A stretch of DNA of 64,000 bases. It comes from Malassezia japonica. Lineage: Eukaryota > Basidiomycota > Malasseziomycetes > Malasseziales > Malasseziaceae. Under the pieces are notes generated by a model that was not told the DNA's origin, made no database searches, and saw only the letters and a program-made list of their open reading frames with translations. Location: NCBI RefSeq assembly GCF_029542785.1, contig NC_083371.1:1-64000 (forward strand), in the 5' to 3' direction. This document shows positions 20,392-29,534 of the stretch, piece after piece (position 1 is the first letter of the stretch; each line of letters opens with the position of its first letter). The position numbers and the translations under genes are program-made.

Positions 20392-23300
20392 ATGTCGGAG
20401 ACGAACGCGAACCTGACAAACGGCGCGCCAGCCGACGATACGGTGTGTATCGTCGGTATCGGCGTCATGCTCCCGGGCGCGAGCGACAAGGCGGAATTCC
20501 TCGATATGCTCACGTCGAAGCGTAGCGGCATCGGAAAGGTGCCCAAGGACCGCTGGAATGCAGACAAGTATACGGGCCGCGGAGACATTCCCTCCAAGAT
20601 CTGCACGGACCGCGGCGGTTTCCTACACTATATCCACGACTTTGACAACCTCGAGTTTGGCATCTCGCGCAAAGAGGCATACGACATGGACCACCACCAG
20701 ATGGCCCTGCTGAGCACGTCGCTGCAGGCGCTCGAGGACTCGGGGCTGGCGTACCGCGGGTCGAGCTGCGGCGTGTACGTCGCGGGCTCGCACGAGGCGC
20801 ACAACATTCCCCGCGACATGTACGAGATCAGCGCATACAACGGCACAGGCAGCTCGCCGTCGATCCAGGCAAACCGGCTGTCGTTTGCGTTTGACCTCAC
20901 CGGGCCGTCCATGTACCTGGACACGGCGTGCTCCGGCGGTCTCACCGCCGTGCATTTGGCGCGCTCGGCGATCCTGCAGGGTGACTGCGATACGGCGCTC
21001 GCGGCGGGCACCTCGCTCATCTTCTCGCCGAACGCCTCGATCTCGTTCAGCAAGCTCGGCACGCTGTCGCCCGACGGCGTGTGCCGGACATTCGACGCGG
21101 ACGCCAACGGATACGTGCGCGGCGAGGGCTGCGCTGTCGTGGTCCTTAAGCGCACGTCGGCCGCGCTGCGCGACAACAATCATATCTACGCAGAGGTGAC
21201 CGGCAGCTGCATCAACGCCAACGGCCGCGGCAGCTCGCTCACCATGCCCGAGCGGCGCATGCAAATGCACACGATGCGCCGCGCCTATGCACAGGCGCGC
21301 CGCGCACCGCACGAGGCCGTCTACGTCGAGTGCCACGGCACAGGCACGACGGTCGGCGACCCGATCGAGGCGAACGGCGTCGGCGAGGTCTTCAGCGAGG
21401 GACGCGCCGAGGCGCGGCGCCTCGCGATCGGGTCCGTCAAGACCAACGTCGGCCACCTCGAGACCGGCGCCGGTATCGTCGGCCTGATCAAAACCGCGCT
21501 CTCGCTCGACACCGGCCTGATCCTCCCGTCGCTCAACTTTCGCACGCCGAACCCCAAGATTCACTGGGACGCGTTCAAGATCCGCGTCGCGACCGAGGTC
21601 GAGGAGTATCCCTCGGACGCCCTCACGCACGACGGACGGTACGTCGCGTCAGTCAGCTCGTTCGGGTTTGGCGGCGCGAATGGGCACCTGGTGCTCGAGC
21701 GCGCGCCGCACCATGCGCCGCCCGCCTCGGCGCTCGCGAAAGACGACCTGTTTCTCGTGGCCGCGGGCGGCATGACCAGCCGCTCGCTCGCGGCCGTCAC
21801 AGAGGGCATCTCTGCCGCATTTGCGGCCGCGCCCGACGTGGTGGACGCCGCGCTAATCGCACGCGTCGCGACCGAGCGCGCACGCGGGCACACCCTGACC
21901 CAGTACGCAGTCGGGGCCGCCGGCGCGCCGCTCAAGTTTAGCGAGCAGAAGCTCATTGCCTCCAAGGACCTGCGCATGCAGAAGCTGTTTGTGTTTAGTG
22001 GCCAGGGGCCGCAGCACGGCGCCATGGGCCGCCGCCTCTATGCGCGCTACCCCGCGTTCCGCGCGTCGATCGAGCGTAGCGACGAGGTCGTGCGCAAGTT
22101 CTACGGGCGCTCGTTCGTGCACGACTACGGGCTTTTTGCGCCGGGCGGCACCGCCGCCGTTCCTGCCGGCGATGACGGTGTATGGGACGTCGACGGGATC
22201 GTTATCTCGATCACCATGTTCCAGATCGCGCTCTACGACCTGTGGGTCGCTGTCGGTCTCGTGCCCGACGCAGTCGCCGGCCACTCGGTCGGCGAAATCG
22301 CGGCGCTCTACGCCTCGGGCGCCTTCTCCCTCGAGCAGACGCTGCGACTCGCGCTTGCGCGCTCGCATGCGCTTGCGGATCTGCGCTCGGTCGGCGGCAC
22401 GATGGCTGCACTCGGCACGGATGCCGCCAGCGGCGAACGCCTTGTGCGCGACGTCCTGGACGAGCAGCGCGTCTCGGACGGCTTGTGGATCTCGGCGGTA
22501 AACTCGGTCGAAGCAGTCACCGTGTCGGGGCGCAAGGAGCTCATTGCCGCGCTCGTCGAAAAGGCGCAGGCCCGCGGCATGTTTGCACGGCCGCTGCGCG
22601 TCGGCGGCCCGTACCACTCGCCGCTCGTGGACGTGTGCAAGGCGTCGTTCTGCGACGAGGTGCACGCCGTCCTCGGCGAGGGCGGCGTGTCGCAGCGCAC
22701 GTTTGTCAGCACTGTCAACGGCACAGTGTACGAACCTGGCAGGCGGTTTGAAACGGACTATTGCTGGGACAATGTGCGGAACCCCGTGCTGTTCCAGCCC
22801 GCGCTCGATGCCTACTTTGCACACGGCAAGCAGCAGGAGCAGTCGATGCTCGTTGTCGAGATCGCCCCGCACAATGTACTCCTCTCCTACATGGACGAAA
22901 TCGCCAAGGCGGCCGGCGTTGCGGAAACGACCACGGTCGTGTCGAGCGCTCGGCGCCCGAACCTGCGCGCAGGCGAGGCGCCCGACGCCCCTGCCGAGGT
23001 CGAGCAGTTCCTCCACGCGGCCGGCACGAGCCTGTGCGCGGGCGCGCGCGACCTGTCCGTCGACCTGCTCGAGAGCCTCGCGCCGGTGAGCCTCCCGCTT
23101 GGCTACAACCACAAGCGTCTGCCCAACTTTCCCCTGCAGGGCGTGGAACAGGAGTTCTCCGAGGACCCCGTGTCGGCGAACCGCCGCCTGGCGTTTGACC
23201 CGCGCCCACTGAGCTCGCCGCTGTTCCGCATGTCGCCCAAGACCCACAGCTGGACGCTGGGGCACCAGATCCGCGAGGCGATCGTCGTGCCCGGCACCGC

Positions 23301-26300
23301 ATACCTCGAGGCGGCATTTGAGTCGGGCGCGCGCACGCTGCGCCATGTGCAGATCCACCGCGCGCTGATGCTTCGCGAGGACGACCTGCCCAAGTACTGC
23401 GGGCTGCGGCACACGGACGTGCCAAACCAGTGGACGTTCAGCTCCGCGTCCAAGGTCACAACCGACGACCGCGGCGTGATCCTCGACACGAAGCACGCGT
23501 CGGGCTTTGGCTATCCCGAGCCCTCGACGCGCGGCCCGGCCAATGCGACGGAGCTGCTCGGGGAGAACTTTATGGACGACTTTGACCTGACGATGGAAGC
23601 GGACCACTTCTTCTCCAAGATCCGCAGCACGGGCGCCTCGTACACGCGCGAGTTTGCCATGATCACCAAGCTCCTGACGTCGTCCAAGCGTGGCCGCGAC
23701 TACCTCAGCTTTGTCGACCCCCTGCCGGACCTCTGGACGACCAAGGAGGCGCAGGGCATGTGTGTGCACCCCGGTCTGCTCGACTCCCTGCTGCTGTCGA
23801 CGTGGGCGATCGTGTTCTCGTTCGAGGACCAGAGCAAGCTCGTCAAGGACACGTACATGCCCTCCTCTTTCGAAGAGGTCTCGCTCCTGGTCGACCCGGC
23901 AGAGCTGCGCAGCGTGCGCGGCTTCATGATCCACTTTATCTGCCTCGAGGCGAACGAGATCGGCACCTGCCTCGACATTACGCTCTTTGATCGCGACACG
24001 GGCCGCACGCTTGTCATTGTGCGCGGCCTGCGCTCGCGCCGTGTCATTGAAAACGACGGGCAGGAGATGGTCGCGTACACAGAGACGTGGGAGCCGCGCT
24101 TCCTGGGGCCCATGGCGCACCTTGCGCCGGCGCTCGACGAGAAAGAGGCGGTGGCGGCCGTGGCCGACATGTCGCTTGTCCACGCCGCAGACCGCCTCTC
24201 TGCCGAAGCAGAGCGCAACGCACAGGAGATGTATGCACTGGACGCGGTGCGCGACGCCGTGGCACTTGGCGCGGTGGCCCTCCTCGAGTCTGTGCTGGAA
24301 CATGCCGCGGCCGAGGGGCGCCAGGTCGTGCGTGTGCTCGAAGTGTACGTCCACCAGAAAAAGGCGCGGCTCAGTGGACTCGTGGCCCGCGCCGCGAAGC
24401 GTGGGATCCACCTCGAGGTCGTTCCGCTGAACCTCGCCAAGAACAAGGCGCAGGGAGACGCGCCATACGACATTGCGTCTGCGGCCAAGGACGCCGAGCG
24501 CGTGCGCCCGGCAAGCTTCGAGTTTGTGTGTGCCATCGACGTGCTGCGCTCGAGCCCAACGCCGCAGGACGCACTCGACGAGCTCGAGGATATGCTTGTT
24601 CCTGGCGGCGTGCTCGCCGTGTTTGAGCTCTCTGCTGCGAATGCAGTGGTGTGTGCTGCATGCTACGGTGCTGACAAGCATACCACCGACTTTTTGCAGT
24701 CGGCCGGCTTTGACAGCGGCATGCACACCACGGTGGTGCGTCAGCGCACCACCCCTTGGCTGTGCCGTGCAGGCCACGTCGACGTGGATCCCAGCGGCGT
24801 GACCAAGCTGGATGATACCACGGTCGTGTACCGTTTCTGCGCTGGCACAGAGACGGAGCTTGTCGAGGCGGTCAAGTCGCTTGGCGCGAATCCCACAGGC
24901 TCGGTCTGGGTCCTCGGCGAGGACGATGCGCAAGGCGCGCGTGGCCTCTCGCTCGCAGGCACCATCGAGAACGAGTTCCCAAACATCCATGCCTACGGCG
25001 TGGTCTTTGCCAGCGACGTGCCCGAGGAGCGCCGCCTGGCCGTGCTCGCCGAGCTGATCCAGCTCGCGCCTACAGGTGCCGTCGAGCCCTTTACGCGCGT
25101 CTGCGGTGGCGGCACCATCTTCCAGCGCCGCATCGTGCGTGCGCCTGGAATTGTCGAGCAGCCGCTCACGAGCCCGTGGGTGCTGGACCTCGATGGGCGC
25201 CAGCTCGCTGCGAGCGTGTCGGCACTTGTGCCTCACCAGTACCTCCCGCCACCGCTCGGCCCGCACGAAGTGCTCGTGCGCACCGAAGCTGTCGCACTCA
25301 ACTTTAAGAATGTACTCTCCGCCACAGGACTCTTGCCGGCCAACGACCGCCTGTCAGAGTTTGCAGGTACCGTCGTCGAGAAGGGCAGTGACGTGACGCG
25401 CTTCCAGATTGGAGACCGCGTCATGGGCTCGTCCAACCTGTGCCGCGAAGGCACGCATGCGACTGCGGGCGATCTGCTGCTCACCGCGGTGCCGGACAAC
25501 ATGAGCACCCTGGAGGCCGCCGCCTTCCCGATCGTCTACGGCACCGTGTACCATGGCCTGGTACAGCTGGCCAACATCCGCCGCGGCGACGCGATCCTGA
25601 TCCAGGCTGCTGCTGGCGGTGTCGGCGTGAGTGCGATCCAGATTGCGCAGCGCCGCGGCCTCGAGGTGTTTTGCACCGTGGGCTCGCAGCAGAAGCGCGA
25701 CTTCCTGCACAAGACCTTTGGCATCCCGTACGAGAACATGTCCAACTCGCGCTCGATCGAGGCATGGCGCGGCGAAAGCCGCCGCTGGCTGCAGGCACGC
25801 AACAAGAATGGCTTTGACGTGGTGCTAAACTCGCTACAAGGCGTGGGACTGCAGGCGGGCCTGGACTCCCTCGCGCCGCTCGGGCGCTTTGTCGACATCT
25901 CGAAGCGCGACCACCTGGCGGGCAGCCCAATGACCATGGCGCACTTTGCCAAGGCGATCTGCTACTTTGCGATCGAACTCGGAATGCTTGCACACAAGGA
26001 CCCCGAGCGCATGGCTCAGCTGATGGAAGAAGTCACTCAGGAGCACGTCCATGCGCCGTTCCAGTACCTCGTGGGCCACCCCTTCTCGGGAGTCAACGGC
26101 CTCCAGGAGGCGTACCTCTTGATGGAGTCCGGCACGCACATTGGCAAGATCGCCGTGGACCTCTCCGAGGCTTGCAGCGCTGGCACACGCTCGCCGCAGC
26201 TGCCGCCCAAGGCGGTGTTCGACCCACGCGCTACCTATGTGTTGCTGGGTGGCTGTGGTGGACTAGGTCCGCGTCTGGCCATTATGATGATCGCCAACGG

Positions 26301-28455
26301 CGCCCGCAACATCATCCTCACCGGCCGCCGTGGAAAGCTCGACATGGTCGACAAGCGCTCGATCGATGCGATCGGCGGCGACCCACTCTATCCTGGCGTG
26401 CGCGTACGTGTGATGGCTGCCGACGCATTGAGCGAAGACGACATGCGCGGCGTGTTTGATGCAGCGAACGAAATGGCGCCACTCGCGGGTATCTTCCACA
26501 TGGCCGTCGCGCTCGCCGACGACCAATTTGTGAACATGGACGAGGCCAAGTTCAAGCGCGTCACGGACAGCAAGCTCGGTGTGCTGGAGGTGATCGAACG
26601 GCTGGTCGATGTGTCTTCGCTGGACTTTTTGATGCTGTTTTCTTCGACCGCCGCGCTCTACTTTAACCCGGGCCAAGCGAACTACAACGCGGCCCAGGCC
26701 TACTTCAACCGCATGGCCAAGGACCACCGCAACATCATCAGCATTGCCGTGCCCGCCATCACCGATGTCGGTGTCTTTGCGCAGCTCGTGGAGGCCAAAG
26801 GAAAGACGGCCGCGACCAAGTCGATGCTTGCGCTGGCGTGCTCGTCGCGTGAGCTGTGCATGCGGATCCGCGATGCGTTGTCGCGCACGGTGACCAACCA
26901 GCCGGTGCCGTACTACATCCCGGGCAACCTTGACTGGACCGTGAGCTACAAGATCGCTGAATCGTGCCGCACCTCGTTTTCGCACCTCGCCGAGCACGAC
27001 GACGACGACGAGGTTGTCGAGACGGGCCTCCAAGAGGTGGATGCAGTCACCGGCATGCTGTGCAAGCTGCTCAACCTTGAGCCCGACAGCATCGATGACT
27101 CGGCGTTCCTCTCGGCGCTCGGACTCGACTCGATGTCTGCCTCGCGCCTCAGTGCGGTGCTTGATGCAGAGCACGGCGTGAAGATGACCCAGCTCCAGCT
27201 GCTCGGTCCCGTGTCTGTCGGCGCTCTGCGCGCGGTGCTCGCCGCGACCGGTGACGAGAACGGCGGACCCAAGCAGGCCCTTGCCGACAAGGCCGAGGAC
27301 TATGCTGCAGACGTCACGAAATTCGAGAGCGAAGCAATCACCGACGAAACGCTCGGTGAGTTTGACATTGCGCAGATCAACGCCGAGAACGACAAGCTCC
27401 GCGTTTTCATCACGAGCGGTACAGGGTTCCTGGGTAGCGCGGTGCTGGCAAGCATGCTTAGAGCCCTTCCCCGCGCCCACTTTACAGCGCTTCTGCGTGG
27501 CGACTGTGTCGCCGGTGCAGAGCAGCGGCTGCGCGAAGCGTTCTCAAAGAACATGCACGATACCGCAGAACTCGGCCGCGTCCATGTCGTGCTCGGCGAC
27601 GTGACAAAGCCGCGCCTCGGGCTGTCGGACGCAGACTGGACGCAACTTGCGGCAGAGACGGACCTCGTCGTGCAGACACACGGCAAGGCCGACCACGTCG
27701 CGGGTTACCGCAGCCTCGTGCAAGTGAACACGTACTCGACGAGCCAGGTGCTTAAGCTCGTCGCAACTACGAAGCCCAAGGCCCTCTGCTACTTCGGCTC
27801 CACAAACATGTGGATCAACACGGCAGGCGAAAAGAACGTCAAGGTCATACGCGAAGACTTTGACTTGTCTGCACTCGCATCGGGACTGCTGGGTGGATAC
27901 CGCCAGTCCAAGTGGGTGTCCGAGAGGCTTGTGGAGCGCGCACGCGCTCGTGGCGTGCCGGTGCTCGTGGTTCGCCCCGGTACACTCGGTGGTATCGCCG
28001 GCATGGGCGAAGAACTGAACCGCGAGACCTACCAGCTTGGTCGCAGCAAGGACAGCTTTATCAATCGCATCATCGCAGGGTGTGAGCAGTTCGGATATGC
28101 GCCCATCTCGCAGGCGAACTTCTCCGAAACACCGATCAGCTGGTTCGGCGACATGTTTGGCCGTCTGCTGACGAAGCCAGCGGCGTGGTCTGGCAAGTAT
28201 CCTGCGTTCCACATCAAGAACCCGCACGCGCTTACGGACATGAACAGCTCGCGCGTGGAGACTACCTTCAAGTGGATTCCCATGGACGAATGGGCTACAA
28301 GTTTCAAGGCATATGCAAACACGGAGGAAGGTTCTACAAACCCTCTCACGCCTCTGGTCGGCTATATCGACCTGCTCGTGTCGCTGCCTGACTTCGATAT
28401 GCAGTTCACCCGCTCCGTGCTCGGCGAGGAGTTCGTTGAATGCCCCACGTCGTAG
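20392..28455 (+). CDS. Highly reducing type I polyketide synthase with terminal thioester reductase
   Basis: This single-exon gene encodes 2687 residues. I start it at the first ATG, 20392. Order and key residues: ketosynthase (Cys180 in DTACSGG, His315, His355), acyltransferase (Ser632 in GHSVGE), dehydratase (His958 in LGHQIRE, Asp1131 in HPGLLDS), a methyltransferase-like region without the glycine-rich SAM motif, enoylreductase (AAGGVG, about 1740-1745), ketoreductase (GGCGGLG, Tyr2098), acyl carrier protein (Ser2247 in GLDSM), and a C-terminal NAD(P)-dependent thioester reductase (SGTGFLG, Tyr2503 and Lys2507 in YRQSK). The dehydratase has Glu where HxxxG normally ends. The expected product is a largely reduced fatty-acyl-like chain released as aldehyde or alcohol. 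The adjacent ACC could supply malonyl-CoA. The subcellular site is probably cytosol. Confidence 0.95.
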   Translation: MSETNANLTNGAPADDTVCIVGIGVMLPGASDKAEFLDMLTSKRSGIGKVPKDRWNADKYTGRGDIPSKICTDRGGFLHYIHDFDNLEFGISRKEAYDMDHHQMALLSTSLQALEDSGLAYRGSSCGVYVAGSHEAHNIPRDMYEISAYNGTGSSPSIQANRLSFAFDLTGPSMYLDTACSGGLTAVHLARSAILQGDCDTALAAGTSLIFSPNASISFSKLGTLSPDGVCRTFDADANGYVRGEGCAVVVLKRTSAALRDNNHIYAEVTGSCINANGRGSSLTMPERRMQMHTMRRAYAQARRAPHEAVYVECHGTGTTVGDPIEANGVGEVFSEGRAEARRLAIGSVKTNVGHLETGAGIVGLIKTALSLDTGLILPSLNFRTPNPKIHWDAFKIRVATEVEEYPSDALTHDGRYVASVSSFGFGGANGHLVLERAPHHAPPASALAKDDLFLVAAGGMTSRSLAAVTEGISAAFAAAPDVVDAALIARVATERARGHTLTQYAVGAAGAPLKFSEQKLIASKDLRMQKLFVFSGQGPQHGAMGRRLYARYPAFRASIERSDEVVRKFYGRSFVHDYGLFAPGGTAAVPAGDDGVWDVDGIVISITMFQIALYDLWVAVGLVPDAVAGHSVGEIAALYASGAFSLEQTLRLALARSHALADLRSVGGTMAALGTDAASGERLVRDVLDEQRVSDGLWISAVNSVEAVTVSGRKELIAALVEKAQARGMFARPLRVGGPYHSPLVDVCKASFCDEVHAVLGEGGVSQRTFVSTVNGTVYEPGRRFETDYCWDNVRNPVLFQPALDAYFAHGKQQEQSMLVVEIAPHNVLLSYMDEIAKAAGVAETTTVVSSARRPNLRAGEAPDAPAEVEQFLHAAGTSLCAGARDLSVDLLESLAPVSLPLGYNHKRLPNFPLQGVEQEFSEDPVSANRRLAFDPRPLSSPLFRMSPKTHSWTLGHQIREAIVVPGTAYLEAAFESGARTLRHVQIHRALMLREDDLPKYCGLRHTDVPNQWTFSSASKVTTDDRGVILDTKHASGFGYPEPSTRGPANATELLGENFMDDFDLTMEADHFFSKIRSTGASYTREFAMITKLLTSSKRGRDYLSFVDPLPDLWTTKEAQGMCVHPGLLDSLLLSTWAIVFSFEDQSKLVKDTYMPSSFEEVSLLVDPAELRSVRGFMIHFICLEANEIGTCLDITLFDRDTGRTLVIVRGLRSRRVIENDGQEMVAYTETWEPRFLGPMAHLAPALDEKEAVAAVADMSLVHAADRLSAEAERNAQEMYALDAVRDAVALGAVALLESVLEHAAAEGRQVVRVLEVYVHQKKARLSGLVARAAKRGIHLEVVPLNLAKNKAQGDAPYDIASAAKDAERVRPASFEFVCAIDVLRSSPTPQDALDELEDMLVPGGVLAVFELSAANAVVCAACYGADKHTTDFLQSAGFDSGMHTTVVRQRTTPWLCRAGHVDVDPSGVTKLDDTTVVYRFCAGTETELVEAVKSLGANPTGSVWVLGEDDAQGARGLSLAGTIENEFPNIHAYGVVFASDVPEERRLAVLAELIQLAPTGAVEPFTRVCGGGTIFQRRIVRAPGIVEQPLTSPWVLDLDGRQLAASVSALVPHQYLPPPLGPHEVLVRTEAVALNFKNVLSATGLLPANDRLSEFAGTVVEKGSDVTRFQIGDRVMGSSNLCREGTHATAGDLLLTAVPDNMSTLEAAAFPIVYGTVYHGLVQLANIRRGDAILIQAAAGGVGVSAIQIAQRRGLEVFCTVGSQQKRDFLHKTFGIPYENMSNSRSIEAWRGESRRWLQARNKNGFDVVLNSLQGVGLQAGLDSLAPLGRFVDISKRDHLAGSPMTMAHFAKAICYFAIELGMLAHKDPERMAQLMEEVTQEHVHAPFQYLVGHPFSGVNGLQEAYLLMESGTHIGKIAVDLSEACSAGTRSPQLPPKAVFDPRATYVLLGGCGGLGPRLAIMMIANGARNIILTGRRGKLDMVDKRSIDAIGGDPLYPGVRVRVMAADALSEDDMRGVFDAANEMAPLAGIFHMAVALADDQFVNMDEAKFKRVTDSKLGVLEVIERLVDVSSLDFLMLFSSTAALYFNPGQANYNAAQAYFNRMAKDHRNIISIAVPAITDVGVFAQLVEAKGKTAATKSMLALACSSRELCMRIRDALSRTVTNQPVPYYIPGNLDWTVSYKIAESCRTSFSHLAEHDDDDEVVETGLQEVDAVTGMLCKLLNLEPDSIDDSAFLSALGLDSMSASRLSAVLDAEHGVKMTQLQLLGPVSVGALRAVLAATGDENGGPKQALADKAEDYAADVTKFESEAITDETLGEFDIAQINAENDKLRVFITSGTGFLGSAVLASMLRALPRAHFTALLRGDCVAGAEQRLREAFSKNMHDTAELGRVHVVLGDVTKPRLGLSDADWTQLAAETDLVVQTHGKADHVAGYRSLVQVNTYSTSQVLKLVATTKPKALCYFGSTNMWINTAGEKNVKVIREDFDLSALASGLLGGYRQSKWVSERLVERARARGVPVLVVRPGTLGGIAGMGEELNRETYQLGRSKDSFINRIIAGCEQFGYAPISQANFSETPISWFGDMFGRLLTKPAAWSGKYPAFHIKNPHALTDMNSSRVETTFKWIPMDEWATSFKAYANTEEGSTNPLTPLVGYIDLLVSLPDFDMQFTRSVLGEEFVECPTS

Positions 28456-28961
28456 GTAGAACCGGGCCTTGGTTTGCGTGCTAGGGTTTTTTCAATATAC
28501 GTCCCCTTTCACTTCGAATCGCAATTGACTTTTCAAAATCTTTTTTTTTTTTTGAATAGTGTGAATCAATGCTAGAGTTACAACTGTACAAAGATCATTG
28601 CTACGCAACATGAAAGTTGGCATTCTCAGCGCAACACTGGGCCTTGAGCCCTGCTCAAGCAAGCACTATTTATGTATTACAAAGCTCCATTATCACCTGT
28701 AGCGCCTACTGTGTGTCATCAAACCAGCATTCGGCTTTGTTTTTTGTTTTTTTTATTTTGCCAAGCTTGACAAGTACAAAAGGCTAGGCTATACGGCAAC
28801 ATTTCCCAATACCTCCACTATGTATTTCCCCACACCCGTGGCTCGGCATGCACATGCCAAAATCACGTGCATGTCCCTGTTCGGGGGTTGATCGAGTATC
28901 CACGGCCCATTTGATCTCCACGTCCAATTTACGGTCCTCGTTCCTGTTTCTCTGTCACACA
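28456..28961. other. AT-rich intergenic with T tracts
   Basis: This 506-bp spacer marks the sharp change from GC-rich PKS to AT-rich island. It contains homopolymeric T runs near 28541-28553 and 28739-28759 and no convincing gene. The 3' part should be the promoter of the small secreted protein gene. Confidence 0.6.
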
Positions 28962-29204
28962 ATGTACGGCTTCAAGGCTTCCGTCATCGTTCTTCTCGCT
29001 CTTACTCTACTCCTCAACGTGGTTTGCGCTGCCGGTATGGAGAAGCACGTCGCTATGCAGAAGCGCGCTGGCCAGGACTGTGACAAGTGCGCTCAGTCCT
29101 ACGTTGACTGCTTCTTCCGCTTCGGTATTTCCGGCTGCACTGACCCGAACGCGGAGCACTTCACTTACTGCCGCAACTGCTACGGCGTTGATCCCTCCTG
29201 GTAA
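28962..29204 (+). CDS. Small secreted cysteine-rich protein with Kex2 site
   Basis: This 80-residue protein starts MYGFKASVIVLLALTLLL, a clear signal peptide probably ending after VCAAG (residue 25). A dibasic Lys-Arg at 34-35 is a likely Kex2 site, leaving a mature 45-residue peptide. The peptide has six cysteines at 40, 43, 50, 59, 70 and 73 (C-x2-C-x6-C-x8-C-x10-C-x2-C), consistent with three disulfides. An upstream in-frame ATG (28848) exists, but the signal peptide begins at 28962. I recognise no family. Effector-like, antimicrobial or cell-wall roles are all possible; no function is assigned. Confidence 0.78.
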   Translation: MYGFKASVIVLLALTLLLNVVCAAGMEKHVAMQKRAGQDCDKCAQSYVDCFFRFGISGCTDPNAEHFTYCRNCYGVDPSW

Positions 29205-29534
29205 TTGCCTTGCTAGGACTGCCTCTACGGACGGATGGATATTCACAAATGCCACTATTTAAGACTGATCCTAAGAAACCTTTTACCAAATATGTATCCG
29301 CTACTATTGAGAACTTGTACGGTTCGCGAATCAGGGCACTGACGTCCGTGATTGATGCAACCCTCTCAAGTGTACCACTTCATTGATCGAGAGATTCTCA
29401 TAGCTCTTAGTACTCTATCTCTTACAACGATTCCCAAATCTACATCCACCTTGAACTCGATTGCCAATATACCCTCAATACGTTTGATCATGGCGGCGTC
29501 TTATTGATGCGCCGAGAAAAAATTGGGCCATTCC
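29205..29534. other. Intergenic between convergent genes
   Basis: These 330 AT-rich bases between the secreted-protein stop and the Dal5-type transporter stop hold no gene that I can see. They serve as two 3' ends. Confidence 0.6.

Noticed and set aside
21853..25266. 1137-codon open frame on the minus strand opposite the PKS
   Set aside because: Arg/His/Ala-rich composition, no domain, fully inside the conserved PKS. GC-rich codon usage keeps antisense frames open.
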